Positions 1-8,223 of a stretch of 64,000 nucleotides of DNA are shown here, piece after piece. Source of the stretch: CAYRXM01 sp964449465 (lineage in GTDB: Bacteria; Chloroflexota; Anaerolineae; JAFGEY01); the NCBI GenBank assembly GCA_964449465.1, contig CAYVBK010000011.1, positions 62,001-126,000 on the forward strand. The letters run 5' to 3'. Below the pieces are notes generated by a model, which was not told the origin of the DNA, made no database searches, and worked only from the letters and a program-made list of their open reading frames with translations. Every line of letters starts with the position of its first letter. Position 1 is the stretch's first letter. The position numbers and the translations under genes are program-made.

Positions 1-184
1 CCGGCGAAGGTGAAGCGTACAGCAGGTCCTTTTCGGTGACAATGCCGACCAGTTTTTGATTTTTTCTGTCCAACACCGGAAAACGCCGCACTTTTTCTTT
101 GCGCATCAAATCCAGTGCAGCCGAGATGGACGTATCGGGCGGGACGGTGATGGGATGATGGGTCATTCGTTCGTAAACCAGCAT
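1..184 (-). CDS. CBS domain protein (partial, C-terminus off the window)
   Basis: Reading leftward from ATG at 184, the first 61 codons are visible and the frame stays open to the edge. The residues MLVYERMTHHPITVPPD, followed by a helix with ALDLMRKEKVRRFPVLD and then LVGIVTEKDLL, are a textbook CBS half-domain, with the beta-alpha-beta order and the terminal G-I-V-T-x-x-D-L. CBS pairs bind adenosyl nucleotides and usually act as regulatory modules in the cytoplasm. Only one half is seen, so it is open whether this is a stand-alone two-CBS protein or the front of a larger one. The gene lies 18 bases after the ROK kinase stop, on the same strand, so the two are probably co-transcribed. Confidence 0.85.
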   Translation of the reverse strand, partial: MLVYERMTHHPITVPPDTSISAALDLMRKEKVRRFPVLDRKNQKLVGIVTEKDLLYASPSP

Positions 185-202
185 GGCAGACTCCTTTGTC
201 AA

Positions 203-1198
203 TCAAATCAAGTTTTGCAAGATGATGCTGATCGCGCCATAATCGCCCACCTGGTTGCCCAGCGGCGAAGGCAAAATTTGTACCACCTCAAACATTTGCG
301 GCCAGGTTTCGCGACGCGCCACCTGGCGCACCCGATCCAGAAACCAGTTGCCTTGTTCGGTGGCGATGGTGCCCAGTACAATCACCTGTGGGTTGATGAT
401 CTGAATCAAGTTGGCCAGGCCTACCCCCAAATAGAGGGCGGTCTCATCTACCAGGCGCAGCGTCAACGGATCGCCCTGCCGGGCGGCGGCAAAGACATGC
501 TCGGCCGACACAGCCTGGACACTGCCGGCTAGCTCGATCAGCGCGGCGGCATCGGCAGGGCTTTGTTGAACCGATTCTTGGGCGCGGCGGGCAATGGCCG
601 GCCCGGAGCAAAAGGCCTCCAGACAACCCAACTTGCCACAGCCACATAGCGGCCCACCCTGCGGCACCACACGCATATGTCCCACCTCGCCGGCGTTGCC
701 GTTGGCGCCGCGATACAGCCGCCCATCCAAAATCAGCCCGCCGCCGATGCCGGTGCCCATCGTCAAATAGGCCACATTCTGATACCCCTTGCCGGCGCCC
801 CACAGCCATTCGGCCAAAGCCCCGGCATTGGCATCATTTTCCAGTTGAATATACAGGCCCAGCGCGGCCTCTAGCAGCGACTTGATCGGCACCGGGTTCC
901 AGGTCTTGAGGTTAGGCGGGCCGAGGATGATGCCCTGTTCGGCGTCCATCGGGCTGCCGCAAGCCACGCCAATGCCCATCACATCCGATGGGGCAACGCC
1001 GGTTTCGGCCAGATTTTGACGCAGCATATCTATCAGCCGCGCCACGCCATACGCCGATCCACGATGCGCTTCGGTAGGCAAACGCACTTTGTGAATCAAA
1101 CGACCATCGCGAGACATCAGAACAGTAGCCAGTTTGGTGCCGCCAATGTCTGCGCCGAGAATGTATTGAGCCTGAGGGTTGAGCGTCACAGTGTTCAT
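203..1198 (-). CDS. ROK family sugar kinase (glucokinase-like)
   Basis: The protein has 331 residues. It opens with an ATP-phosphate loop, GADIGGTKLA, near residue 16. It carries the catalytic Asp in LENDANAGA, a second phosphate loop in MGTGIGGGLI, and the ROK zinc motif CGCGKLGCLE. These show a ROK sugar kinase, and the length fits bacterial glucokinases of this family. The N-terminus has no helix-turn-helix, so it is the kinase rather than the repressor type. ATG at 1198 was chosen because a strong leftward promoter sits at 1272-1300; a longer in-frame start at 1360 would lie upstream of that promoter. The exact sugar (glucose, N-acetylmannosamine or other) cannot be read from the sequence. 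Confidence 0.9.
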   Translation of the reverse strand: MNTVTLNPQAQYILGADIGGTKLATVLMSRDGRLIHKVRLPTEAHRGSAYGVARLIDMLRQNLAETGVAPSDVMGIGVACGSPMDAEQGIILGPPNLKTWNPVPIKSLLEAALGLYIQLENDANAGALAEWLWGAGKGYQNVAYLTMGTGIGGGLILDGRLYRGANGNAGEVGHMRVVPQGGPLCGCGKLGCLEAFCSGPAIARRAQESVQQSPADAAALIELAGSVQAVSAEHVFAAARQGDPLTLRLVDETALYLGVGLANLIQIINPQVIVLGTIATEQGNWFLDRVRQVARRETWPQMFEVVQILPSPLGNQVGDYGAISIILQNLI

Positions 1199-1271
1199 CT
1201 TGTCACGCACCGCCAGAAACAAGCATAGGCCTGAGCCGATTGATCGGTGAGCCGGTTGACCAGTGACGTTG

Positions 1272-1300
1272 ATTATATCATTCTTTGGAATGACAGGCAA
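1272..1300 (-). promoter_or_regulatory. Sigma70-type promoter of the ROK kinase
   Basis: On the minus strand TTGCCT (1300-1295) is followed by a 17-base spacer and a perfect TATAAT (1277-1272). Transcription would start near 1265, giving a leader of about 67 bases before the ATG at 1198. Confidence 0.65.
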
Positions 1301-1316
1301 AGAGTCAAGGGAAGAA

Positions 1317-1357
1317 TGACCGGTCAGATTGACGGCAGTCTCAAGATGTGATATAGT
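1317..1357 (+). promoter_or_regulatory. Promoter of the 1.4-5.6 kb operon with an adjoining palindrome
   Basis: TTGACG at 1329-1334, a 17-base spacer and TATAGT at 1352-1357 make a strong sigma70 promoter 42 bases before the first start codon. A perfect 10-bp palindrome, TGACCGGTCA (1317-1326), sits directly upstream of the -35 box and between the two divergent promoters. It could be an operator, but it is short and no regulator is adjacent. Confidence 0.65.
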
Positions 1358-1398
1358 CAATTGAGTTGCTTTGGGTTGATTTGATGTGGAGGTCGTTT

Positions 1399-1605
1399 AT
1401 GGTTCGACGAGTTGCTTTTGTCGGCGGGTTGATTTTGGGCAGCGGAATTTGTGCCGTCATGCTGGGCGCCGGTCTGACCTACTTGTTGACCGGCAAGTTG
1501 CTGGCATTTCAGTTCAGCCGGGCGCATGGCTTAAAGGCGACGTTGGTCGACCCGCAGGTGTGGCAAGACCTGGTTGAACATACAGAGGAGGGAGCAGGCG
1601 CATGA
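1399..1605 (+). CDS. Small membrane protein, unknown function
   Basis: A 68-residue protein with one hydrophobic segment at about residues 5-35 (Gly-rich, GGLILGSGICAVMLGAG, then LTYLLTGKLLAF). The C-terminal half is polar and probably cytoplasmic or periplasmic. I do not recognise a family. ATG at 1399 was chosen because GGAGG lies six bases upstream (1388-1392); an in-frame ATG at 1366 has no ribosome site. The stop overlaps the start of the next gene (ATGA), so the two small membrane proteins are translationally coupled and may act together. Confidence 0.65.
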   Translation: MVRRVAFVGGLILGSGICAVMLGAGLTYLLTGKLLAFQFSRAHGLKATLVDPQVWQDLVEHTEEGAGA

Positions 1606-1934
1606 AAGAACATGAGCAAGTGTTGGCGCAATGGCTGGCCGCGCCGCGAGATGCCGCGCAGGGTTTGATCGGGGGATTGCTCGCTCCGCTGCTGGCCCTG
1701 GCCGGCGTCATCGGGTTGATCTATTGGGCCACGCAAAAATTGCCGGCGATCAAAGAGATTGCCCGACACGACGGCACGACACAGCGGGCCATCATTTGGG
1801 CCTCGCCGCTCGAGGCGCGGGCATCCTGGTCCCGCTATGGCGGCGAATTTCGCAGTACGATGCTTGAATTTCAGGCCCAATCCAACAAATCCGCTCAATC
1901 CAGGCAGGCGCGTTCTCAGCCGCATCAGGGCTAA
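1602..1934 (+). CDS. Small membrane protein, unknown function
   Basis: A 110-residue protein. An amphipathic N-terminus of about 20 residues is followed by one strong hydrophobic segment (residues 22-44, GLIGGLLAPLLALAGVIGLI), then a soluble tail containing KEIARHDGTTQR and a polar Ser/Gln-rich end. No known domain is recognised. It overlaps the preceding small membrane gene by four bases and is followed 20 bases later by the FAD oxidoreductase, so it belongs to the operon that starts at the 1329-1357 promoter. Confidence 0.6.
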   Translation: MKEHEQVLAQWLAAPRDAAQGLIGGLLAPLLALAGVIGLIYWATQKLPAIKEIARHDGTTQRAIIWASPLEARASWSRYGGEFRSTMLEFQAQSNKSAQSRQARSQPHQG

Positions 1935-1954
1935 ACGCGGGGTGAGGTGCAGCG

Positions 1955-3274
1955 ATGCGTGTGGCGATTGTGGGTGGCGGCGTCACCGGGCTGAGTGCAG
2001 CCGATACGCTGATTTCAGCAGGGGACGATGTTTCGTGCGCCATTTTTGAGCGCGACGACCGTGTGGGCGGGCTGGCCGGGTCGTTTCGGGTCAACGGGGT
2101 CTATCTCGAAAAGTTTTACCATCACCTGTTCACCAGCGACCGGGCCATTGTGGAATTGATCGAACGGTTGGAGTTGGGCCATCTCATGGAATGGCTGCCC
2201 ACCTCAAACGGCTTTTACGCCAACCGCATCTACCGCCTTAGCACGCCGCTGGATTTGCTGCGATTTTCTCACCTCAGCCTGGTGGAGCGAGTGCGCCTGG
2301 GGCTGCTCTACCTGGCGGCCCGCCGGGTGCGCCGCTGGCAGCGGTTAGAAGAGATCACCGCCCGCGAGTGGCTGATCCGCATAGCCGGCGCAGGCGTCTA
2401 TCAAAAAGTCTGGCAGCCCATGCTGCGCACCAAGTTTGGCCCCTATGCCGATCAGGTGGCGGCGGTATGGATCTGGAACAAGCTCAAGCTGCGCGGCAGC
2501 TCACGAGGGCGCGGTCAGGAAGAACGGCTGGGCTATTTGCGCGGCGGTTTTGGGCAGGCCATTGATGCCTGGGAACACCACCTGACCCAAAACGGGGTGC
2601 AAATTCACACCCGCGCTCCGGTGCAAGAGGTCGTCATCGAGTCGGACCGGGCTGCCGGCTTGCGGGTCAATGGGGAATTTTATCCTTTTGACCGTGTTCT
2701 GGTGACCACGTCGCCAGAACTGTTGATCCAAATGGCGCCCGACCTGCCTTCAGACTATGCAGCCCGGCTGTCTCTGATCAAATACCTGGCCAATGTGTGC
2801 CTGGTGCTGTCGCTCGACCGCAGCCTTTCCGACACGTATTGGCTGAACATCGGCGATCTGTCCATTCCGTTCACCGGCGTGATCGAACACACCAACATGC
2901 AGCGGCCCGATCAGTATGGCGGCGCACATCTGGCCTACCTGTCGTGCTATTTGCCCGCCGACGACCCGCGCTATGACTTGACGGCGCCCGAGTTGCTAGC
3001 CGAATACCTGCCACACCTGCGCAAGATGTTTCAGGGATTTAGCCCGATATGGGTGCACGACATGTGGGCCTGGCGCGAGCCGTATGCGCAGCCGATCATC
3101 CGACAGAGCTATTCGCAACTCAAACCGCCGTTTCAAACGCCGGTGCGTCACCTGTGGCTGAGTTGTATGGCCCAGGTTTATCCGCAGGATCGCGGAATGA
3201 ATTACGCCGTTCTTTACGGACGGCAGGCTGCGTTAGAGATGCTTGAGGACGTTCGGCATGCAGGCATTGGATGA
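1955..3274 (+). CDS. FAD-dependent oxidoreductase (protoporphyrinogen oxidase/amine oxidase-like)
   Basis: A 439-residue protein starting with a Rossmann dinucleotide motif, VAIVGGGVTGLSAA, with the acidic residue of the second strand in IFERDDRVGG and the GGLAGSF continuation typical of the amine oxidase/protoporphyrinogen oxidase superfamily. The C-terminal FAD clasp is visible in YPQDRGMNYAVLYGRQAA. The start has GAGGT 7-12 bases upstream. Substrate is unknown; relatives act on carotenoids, haem precursors or sugar nucleotides, and some lie near glycan genes. A full-length paralogue is at 11453-12733 and shares the FYRH/FYHH, WQPMLR/WEPMLRGKF and VYPQDRG/VYPWDRG blocks. The start codon of the next gene lies inside its 3' end. 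Confidence 0.85.
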   Translation: MRVAIVGGGVTGLSAADTLISAGDDVSCAIFERDDRVGGLAGSFRVNGVYLEKFYHHLFTSDRAIVELIERLELGHLMEWLPTSNGFYANRIYRLSTPLDLLRFSHLSLVERVRLGLLYLAARRVRRWQRLEEITAREWLIRIAGAGVYQKVWQPMLRTKFGPYADQVAAVWIWNKLKLRGSSRGRGQEERLGYLRGGFGQAIDAWEHHLTQNGVQIHTRAPVQEVVIESDRAAGLRVNGEFYPFDRVLVTTSPELLIQMAPDLPSDYAARLSLIKYLANVCLVLSLDRSLSDTYWLNIGDLSIPFTGVIEHTNMQRPDQYGGAHLAYLSCYLPADDPRYDLTAPELLAEYLPHLRKMFQGFSPIWVHDMWAWREPYAQPIIRQSYSQLKPPFQTPVRHLWLSCMAQVYPQDRGMNYAVLYGRQAALEMLEDVRHAGIG

Positions 3275-3734
3275 ACCGCCGCCCCTGATCGCCGATGCCA
3301 TGTTGGGCCGCCTGTGTCGCTGGCTGCGCCTGTTGGGCTATGACACGCTCTATGCCGGCGACCGCAGCGACATTGAAATTGCCGCCCTGGCCCGGGCGCA
3401 AGAGCGCGTGGTCTTGACACGGGATCGCGGTATGGCGCAGCGCAAGGGGATTCGTTGTTTGCTGCTATCCGGCCAGACATTGAGCGACCAACTCGATCAG
3501 GTGCGTCGCTCACTGGGCATTTCGCATGGACAAACACGCTGCTCGCAGTGCAATACGGTATTGGAAGAGATGCCGCCCGCTCTGGCTCGCGAGCGAGTGC
3601 CGCCGTATGTCTGGGCCACTCAAGCACATTTTTATCACTGCTGCGCCTGCGACCGGGTGTACTGGCACGGCACGCATTGGGATGGTGTGCAAACGTTTTT
3701 GCAAGACCGGGTGAATGAGTATGTCTCCGAATGA
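3258..3734 (+). CDS. Mut7-C RNase domain protein
   Basis: A 158-residue protein. The N-terminal part (LIADAMLGRLCRWLRLLGYD, then a DRSD and LTRDRGMA) is the PIN-like Mut7-C fold with its conserved Asp residues. The C-terminus is a zinc ribbon of two Cys pairs (CSQC and CCAC) with the closing HWDG. The domain is named after the C. elegans Mut7 exonuclease C-terminus and is predicted to be an RNase; its bacterial role is unknown. ATG at 3258 was chosen because GAGG sits eight bases upstream; the alternative TTG at 3243 has none. It overlaps both the FAD oxidoreductase and the GGDEF gene, so it is tightly coupled in the operon. Confidence 0.85.
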   Translation: MQALDEPPPLIADAMLGRLCRWLRLLGYDTLYAGDRSDIEIAALARAQERVVLTRDRGMAQRKGIRCLLLSGQTLSDQLDQVRRSLGISHGQTRCSQCNTVLEEMPPALARERVPPYVWATQAHFYHCCACDRVYWHGTHWDGVQTFLQDRVNEYVSE

Positions 3735-5277
3735 TCCGGCGCGCCCACATTCTATCTGGGCTGCCTTGCTCGACCCATCGGCAGAGCAACGGCGCGAACC
3801 AGCCGAACGCGACCTGGCTTATGCGCGCTGGCTGCTGTGGGCCGTCGCTGCCCTGTACCTGATCTTTGGCGACACGCCCGATCCGCTGCTCGGCGGAGTG
3901 ACCGTCGGGTTGGGGGTGGCTCTGAATGCCCTGTTTACCTGGCGGGTGCGTCGGCCGGGTGTCTCCTGGCTGTGGAGCATCCTGATCCAGGTGTCCAACA
4001 TCGTTCTGGGGCAGACCTTTTTTGGGGCCTGTGATCTGGCAATTGATCTGTTGTATGCCAGCCTGATCATCACATCAGCCATCCGTTTTGGGCTGCCTGG
4101 CGCCCTGCTCACCGGATTGGTTGGGTTGGGGCTGGCGTTCGGCATTTCTCAAGCCGGCTGGCATACTCTGTGGGTGGTGCTGGTCGAGATGGCTTTGCTG
4201 TCGTATGTGGCTTATTCGATGCGCCGACAATATCGGTGGTATCGAGACCAAGAGTCCAAGCTGCAAGAGCAACTCGTCAGCGCGCGCGCCCTATACCAGG
4301 TCAGTCGCACGGTTCACGATCTCAAGTCCGAAGATGCGCTGCAAAATATCGTAGATATTGCCACCGGCACGATGGGTTTTCAGCGAGCAGCTCTGTTTCT
4401 GTCGGCAAACGTTGAGGCAATTGAAAAGCGACAGTATAGCAGCCTCAGCCGGCAGGCTCAAGAACTTGGGCTGGCTCATTTGTTCATGTCGCCCGATCTG
4501 TTCCAGGCCGTCCTGCAAGCCGACACCCCTTTTATCGTAGACGGGTCGCAGGGATCGCCCGATGAGGCGCAAAGTGCCACGTTGATGGTGGCAGTGCCGC
4601 TGCACGGTGACCATGCACCCATCGGTGTGTTGGTGGCCGACCGCAATGACCGTGCCCATGTCAACCCCCAAGAGGACAAGGAATATCTGTCCAGCCTGGC
4701 ACACTCGGCGGTGACGGCCATCGAAAACGCCAGCCTGCACCGCCGCACCCGACGCATGGCCAATCACGACGGTGTGACCGATCTGTTCAATCATCGCTAT
4801 TTTCAAGAGGCTCTGCGCGCCAGCCTGCAAGAAGCGGCAGACCGCTGGCCGGTTTCGTTGTTGATGATTGAAATAGACAAATTCAAGCGATACAATGATA
4901 CATTTGGTCACCGGCAAGGCGACCTGGCTTTGATCAGCCTGGCGCGCAGCCTGGAGGTCGTAGTGCAGCCGTGGCAGGGTGTGGTGGCGCGGTATGGTGG
5001 CGACGAGTTTGTGGCAATCTTGCCGCGCATCTCACGCGACGAGGGGGCCGCCGTGGCCCGTCAGATCCGCGACCGCGCCTGCGCCATGACGGAGGACATG
5101 CTTCGGCAGCACCGTCTGCCATCCATCACGCTGAGCGTAGGCGTTGCCACCTATCCCGACGATACCCAAACGGCCAGCGATCTGATCGAAGCATCTGACC
5201 AGGCCATGTATGTGGTGAAACACAGTGGGGGAAATCAAGTTCACGCTTTTTCAGCATACGCAAGGAGGACAAACTGA
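3715..5277 (+). CDS. Membrane-bound GAF-GGDEF protein (probable diguanylate cyclase)
   Basis: A 520-residue protein. About five hydrophobic segments occupy residues 36-170, a GAF domain about 190-340, and a GGDEF domain 345-510. The signature RYGGDEFVAI is at residues 427-436, with the metal-binding Asp in IEIDKFKRYND, so the enzyme is probably active and makes c-di-GMP at the membrane. The allosteric I-site RxxD is absent: the expected Arg and Asp are Pro and Gly, so feedback inhibition through this site is unlikely. The start overlaps the Mut7-C gene by 20 bases. A second in-frame ATG at 3721 is possible. Its C-terminus overlaps the likely rsfS start codon. Confidence 0.92.
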   Translation: MSMSPNDPARPHSIWAALLDPSAEQRREPAERDLAYARWLLWAVAALYLIFGDTPDPLLGGVTVGLGVALNALFTWRVRRPGVSWLWSILIQVSNIVLGQTFFGACDLAIDLLYASLIITSAIRFGLPGALLTGLVGLGLAFGISQAGWHTLWVVLVEMALLSYVAYSMRRQYRWYRDQESKLQEQLVSARALYQVSRTVHDLKSEDALQNIVDIATGTMGFQRAALFLSANVEAIEKRQYSSLSRQAQELGLAHLFMSPDLFQAVLQADTPFIVDGSQGSPDEAQSATLMVAVPLHGDHAPIGVLVADRNDRAHVNPQEDKEYLSSLAHSAVTAIENASLHRRTRRMANHDGVTDLFNHRYFQEALRASLQEAADRWPVSLLMIEIDKFKRYNDTFGHRQGDLALISLARSLEVVVQPWQGVVARYGGDEFVAILPRISRDEGAAVARQIRDRACAMTEDMLRQHRLPSITLSVGVATYPDDTQTASDLIEASDQAMYVVKHSGGNQVHAFSAYARRTN

Positions 5278-5618
5278 ACGCACAAGAATTGGCTCATGCC
5301 ATCGTGAGCATGCTCGAAGAACGTCAGGCTACAAATATTTTGCTGCTCGATGTTCAGTCGGTCACCATTCTGGCTGACTATTTTATCATTTGTTCGGTCA
5401 CCAGCGAACGTCATCTCAAGTCGCTAACCAGCGACCTGCGGCGACAACTCAAAGCCGATACCGGCAGCCCGCTCAACATCGAAGGCGAGCCAGAATCGGG
5501 TTGGGTGCTGGTGGACTATGGGGATGTGGTAGTGCATCTGTTTATGCCCGAAACGCGCCGCTATTATGACCTGGAAGGCTTTTGGCAGCAGGCACAGACG
5601 GTGGTGCACATCCAGTAA
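5274..5618 (+). CDS. rsfS: Ribosomal silencing factor RsfS
   Basis: A 114-residue protein of the RsfS/Iojap family, which binds ribosomal protein L14 and blocks subunit joining under starvation. The family core is complete: LLLDVQSVTILADYFIICS, then RHLKSLTSDLRRQL, then GWVLVDYGDVVVHLF and the YYDLEGFW end. I place the start at CTG 5274, which overlaps the TGA of the GGDEF gene. AGGAGG lies at 5263-5268, five bases upstream, and the extra residues NAQELA restore the usual N-terminal helix. A TTG at 5289 is the alternative but is too far from the ribosome site. RsfS usually neighbours nadD; here nadD is about 15 kb away. Confidence 0.92.
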   Translation: MNAQELAHAIVSMLEERQATNILLLDVQSVTILADYFIICSVTSERHLKSLTSDLRRQLKADTGSPLNIEGEPESGWVLVDYGDVVVHLFMPETRRYYDLEGFWQQAQTVVHIQ

Positions 5619-5631
5619 AACCAGGTTTGGC

Positions 5632-8157
5632 TCATTCGACCACGATCAGGGTGATGGCCTCGCTGATCACCGATGCGCCGTTGGCCTGGAGGCCTACTGC
5701 ATAGATGCGATGCTCGCCCGGCTGCAAAACCCACCAGGTACGAAAAGGCGGCCGGTCAAGCGTGATCAGCGGTTCATCATCCACATAAAGCGTGATCTGG
5801 GCAAATGACGTTCCCTGACCGGTGCGCGCCTCGATCATGATGCGCTGATCCTGGCGTGGCAACGACGAGGAAATGCGATAGCGGTCCATCTGGAACGGGC
5901 TGACGATTTCCAGCGGCGCGTTGAGCGTGGGTTCATCCGCTCCCGGAAGGGTCGGGTCGGCAGCCTGCGGGTCGGGAGGTGGCTGGGGAATATCCTGGCC
6001 GATGGCCCAGGCCAACGCCTCAGCCGGATAGACAGCATAGACGCGCTGCCGTACCCGCTCTGGTGGAGTGGCGGCGGTAGCGCGCAGGCCGGTGACCGTG
6101 TCAATGGCGATCAGTTGATGCCAGTCGCACACGGCCGTCGGCTCGGTGTCGGCAATGAACAGTTCGCGGCGGCGATGTGAGCAGTAGGCGTTGGGACGCA
6201 ACCCCGACAGCGCACAGACCTCTTGTTCCACCAACCCCTCTGGACGCACAAATTCTCGCGCCGGGCGGCCCTTGAGCGCCCAGATCATCAAATCGTGCCA
6301 GATCGGCCCAGCGCCGGTGATGCCCGACACCTGATACATCGGTTCGTTGTTGGCATTGCCCACCCAGACGGCGGTCAGCAGGTCGGGCGTATAGCCCACT
6401 GTCCAGTTGTCGCGCCAATCGGTGGTGGTGCCGGTTTTGGCGGCAGCCGGCCGGCCGATGTACAGCGCGCTCTGCTCGCCAAATGAGGGCAGCCGCGCCC
6501 ACTCGTCCGACAAAATGTCGGTGATCAAATAGGCCACCCGCCGGTCCAGCACGTCGCGTTGACGGTTGCCCGGCGCGGTGAACAGGGTTTGACCCTGCGC
6601 ATCCAGCACTCGCTGTATGCCAGTCGGCTCGATCCAATCTCCTCCGGTAGCAAATACCCCAAAGGCGCCGGCCAGTTCGATCATGCGCACTTCACCGCCG
6701 CCTAGTGTCAGCGCCAGCCCCAACTGACGTTCGGTCTGATCAAAAGTCGAGATGCCCATGCGCCGCGCCTGGGCAATCATCGGTTCGATCCCCACCGCCT
6801 CCAGCACTTTGACCGCCGGCAGATTGTAGGACGCCCCCAACGCCACCCGCAGCGACACCGGACCGTGCCAGCGCAGATCATAGTTCAACGGCACATAGCC
6901 CACTCCTTCATAGGTGATGAACGAGGTGCGCACATCCATCAAGACGGTGGCCGGGGTAAAAGGCAGGCGACCCCAGCGCGTTTCGGCCTCGGCGGAGCGA
7001 TCCTGCCAGGCCGGATCGAATGCGACGGCATAGGTGATCGGCTTGATCGCCGAGCCGGGCTGCCGCAGGGCCAGGCAGGTATTCACCGCGCCGCTAATGG
7101 CCGCATCAAAATAGTCTGCGCTGCCCACCATCACCAAAATCTCGCCGGTCTGTGGATCGAGGGACAGCACGGCGGCATTGTTGGCGTTATGGTCGAGGCT
7201 GCTGCGCTCTTGCAGGGCTGAGAGGTGTCGTTGAATGATGTTTTGCGCTTTTTCCTGCAAATCAACATCTAACGTGGTATAGACCTCCAGCCCGCCCTGT
7301 GCCGTCCGTTCGGTGCCCAACCGGTTTTCCAGGCTGTTCCAGACATAACTGACAAAATGCGGGGCGCGAATGGGGAAAGGGTCGGTGGCAAAATGTAGTG
7401 TTTCGGCGGCGGCCAGGTCGGCCTCAGCGGGGGTGATATAGCTCTGCCGCACCATCAGGTCCAGCACCACCCGCTGACGGCGGCGGGCGGCATCCAGGTT
7501 GATCAGCGGATTGTACAGGACCGGCGACTGGGGCAGCCCGGCCAGCAGGGCACACTCGGCCAGGTCCAATTCGCCGACCGATTTACTAAAAAAGGACTGT
7601 GCCGCCGCCTCGATGCCATAGGCAAAATTGCCATAGTAAATCTCGTTGAGGTACAGTGCCAGCACCTCGTCTTTGCTAAAGGTGCGGGCAATGCGCCAGG
7701 CCAGGATGGATTCGCGCAGCTTGCGGGTGAGGCTGCGTTCGGCGCGCTGCTCTGGGGTAAAAAGCAGGTTGCGCGCCACCTGCTGGGTGATAGTGCTGCC
7801 ACCCGACAGCACCTCGCCGCCGCGCAGGTTGATCCAGACAGCGCGCAGGATGCCGCGCCAGTCTACGCCGGGGTTGCGGTAAAAGTCGGCATCTTCGGTG
7901 GCGATGGTGGCCTGCCGCAAAGCCAGGGGAATGTCGGACAGGGGAAGCGGAGAATGTTTGCCCAGGTGCGGGTCAATCACCTCGAACAACAATTGCCCGT
8001 TGCGATCATAGATTTTGGACGAGGGCGCCGCCGCCCGCTTTGGCAATTCGTCGGGCGAGGGCAGGTCTACAAACAGCCAGGCATAGATGCCCCAACCAGC
8101 GGCCGTCAGAACCAGGATGGCGATCAAAAGAATGATCCACCATCGTTTGCGCAACAT
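5632..8157 (-). CDS. Class A penicillin-binding protein (PBP1C-like)
   Basis: An 841-residue bifunctional murein synthase. One N-terminal membrane anchor (residues 8-29) precedes a GT51 glycosyltransferase: the catalytic Glu is in ATEDADFYRNPG (Glu88), followed by GGSTITQQVARNLL and LALYLNEIYYGN. The transpeptidase has SAIK (Ser369), SYN (443-445) and KTG (574-576), all intact. After a Pro-rich linker the last roughly 90 residues form a beta-sandwich like the PBP1C C-terminal domain. It polymerises and cross-links peptidoglycan outside the membrane. AGGAG lies seven bases before the ATG. It follows lysS on the same strand, separated by a hairpin at 8185-8214, and converges on rsfS. Confidence 0.95.
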   Translation of the reverse strand: MLRKRWWIILLIAILVLTAAGWGIYAWLFVDLPSPDELPKRAAAPSSKIYDRNGQLLFEVIDPHLGKHSPLPLSDIPLALRQATIATEDADFYRNPGVDWRGILRAVWINLRGGEVLSGGSTITQQVARNLLFTPEQRAERSLTRKLRESILAWRIARTFSKDEVLALYLNEIYYGNFAYGIEAAAQSFFSKSVGELDLAECALLAGLPQSPVLYNPLINLDAARRRQRVVLDLMVRQSYITPAEADLAAAETLHFATDPFPIRAPHFVSYVWNSLENRLGTERTAQGGLEVYTTLDVDLQEKAQNIIQRHLSALQERSSLDHNANNAAVLSLDPQTGEILVMVGSADYFDAAISGAVNTCLALRQPGSAIKPITYAVAFDPAWQDRSAEAETRWGRLPFTPATVLMDVRTSFITYEGVGYVPLNYDLRWHGPVSLRVALGASYNLPAVKVLEAVGIEPMIAQARRMGISTFDQTERQLGLALTLGGGEVRMIELAGAFGVFATGGDWIEPTGIQRVLDAQGQTLFTAPGNRQRDVLDRRVAYLITDILSDEWARLPSFGEQSALYIGRPAAAKTGTTTDWRDNWTVGYTPDLLTAVWVGNANNEPMYQVSGITGAGPIWHDLMIWALKGRPAREFVRPEGLVEQEVCALSGLRPNAYCSHRRRELFIADTEPTAVCDWHQLIAIDTVTGLRATAATPPERVRQRVYAVYPAEALAWAIGQDIPQPPPDPQAADPTLPGADEPTLNAPLEIVSPFQMDRYRISSSLPRQDQRIMIEARTGQGTSFAQITLYVDDEPLITLDRPPFRTWWVLQPGEHRIYAVGLQANGASVISEAITLIVVE

Positions 8158-8184
8158 ATTGAACTCCTGACCAGTAGATCAGCC

Positions 8185-8214
8185 AGGTAGACAAGAAATA
8201 TCCCTTGTCTACCT
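8185..8214 (-). other. Intergenic hairpin between lysS and the PBP gene
   Basis: Perfect 11-bp arms, AGGTAGACAAG (8185-8195) and CTTGTCTACCT (8204-8214), with an eight-base loop. No T-run follows on either strand, so it is not a standard intrinsic terminator. It may stabilise the lysS mRNA 3' end or be a processing site. Confidence 0.55.
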
Positions 8215-8223
8215 GTTCCCGGT

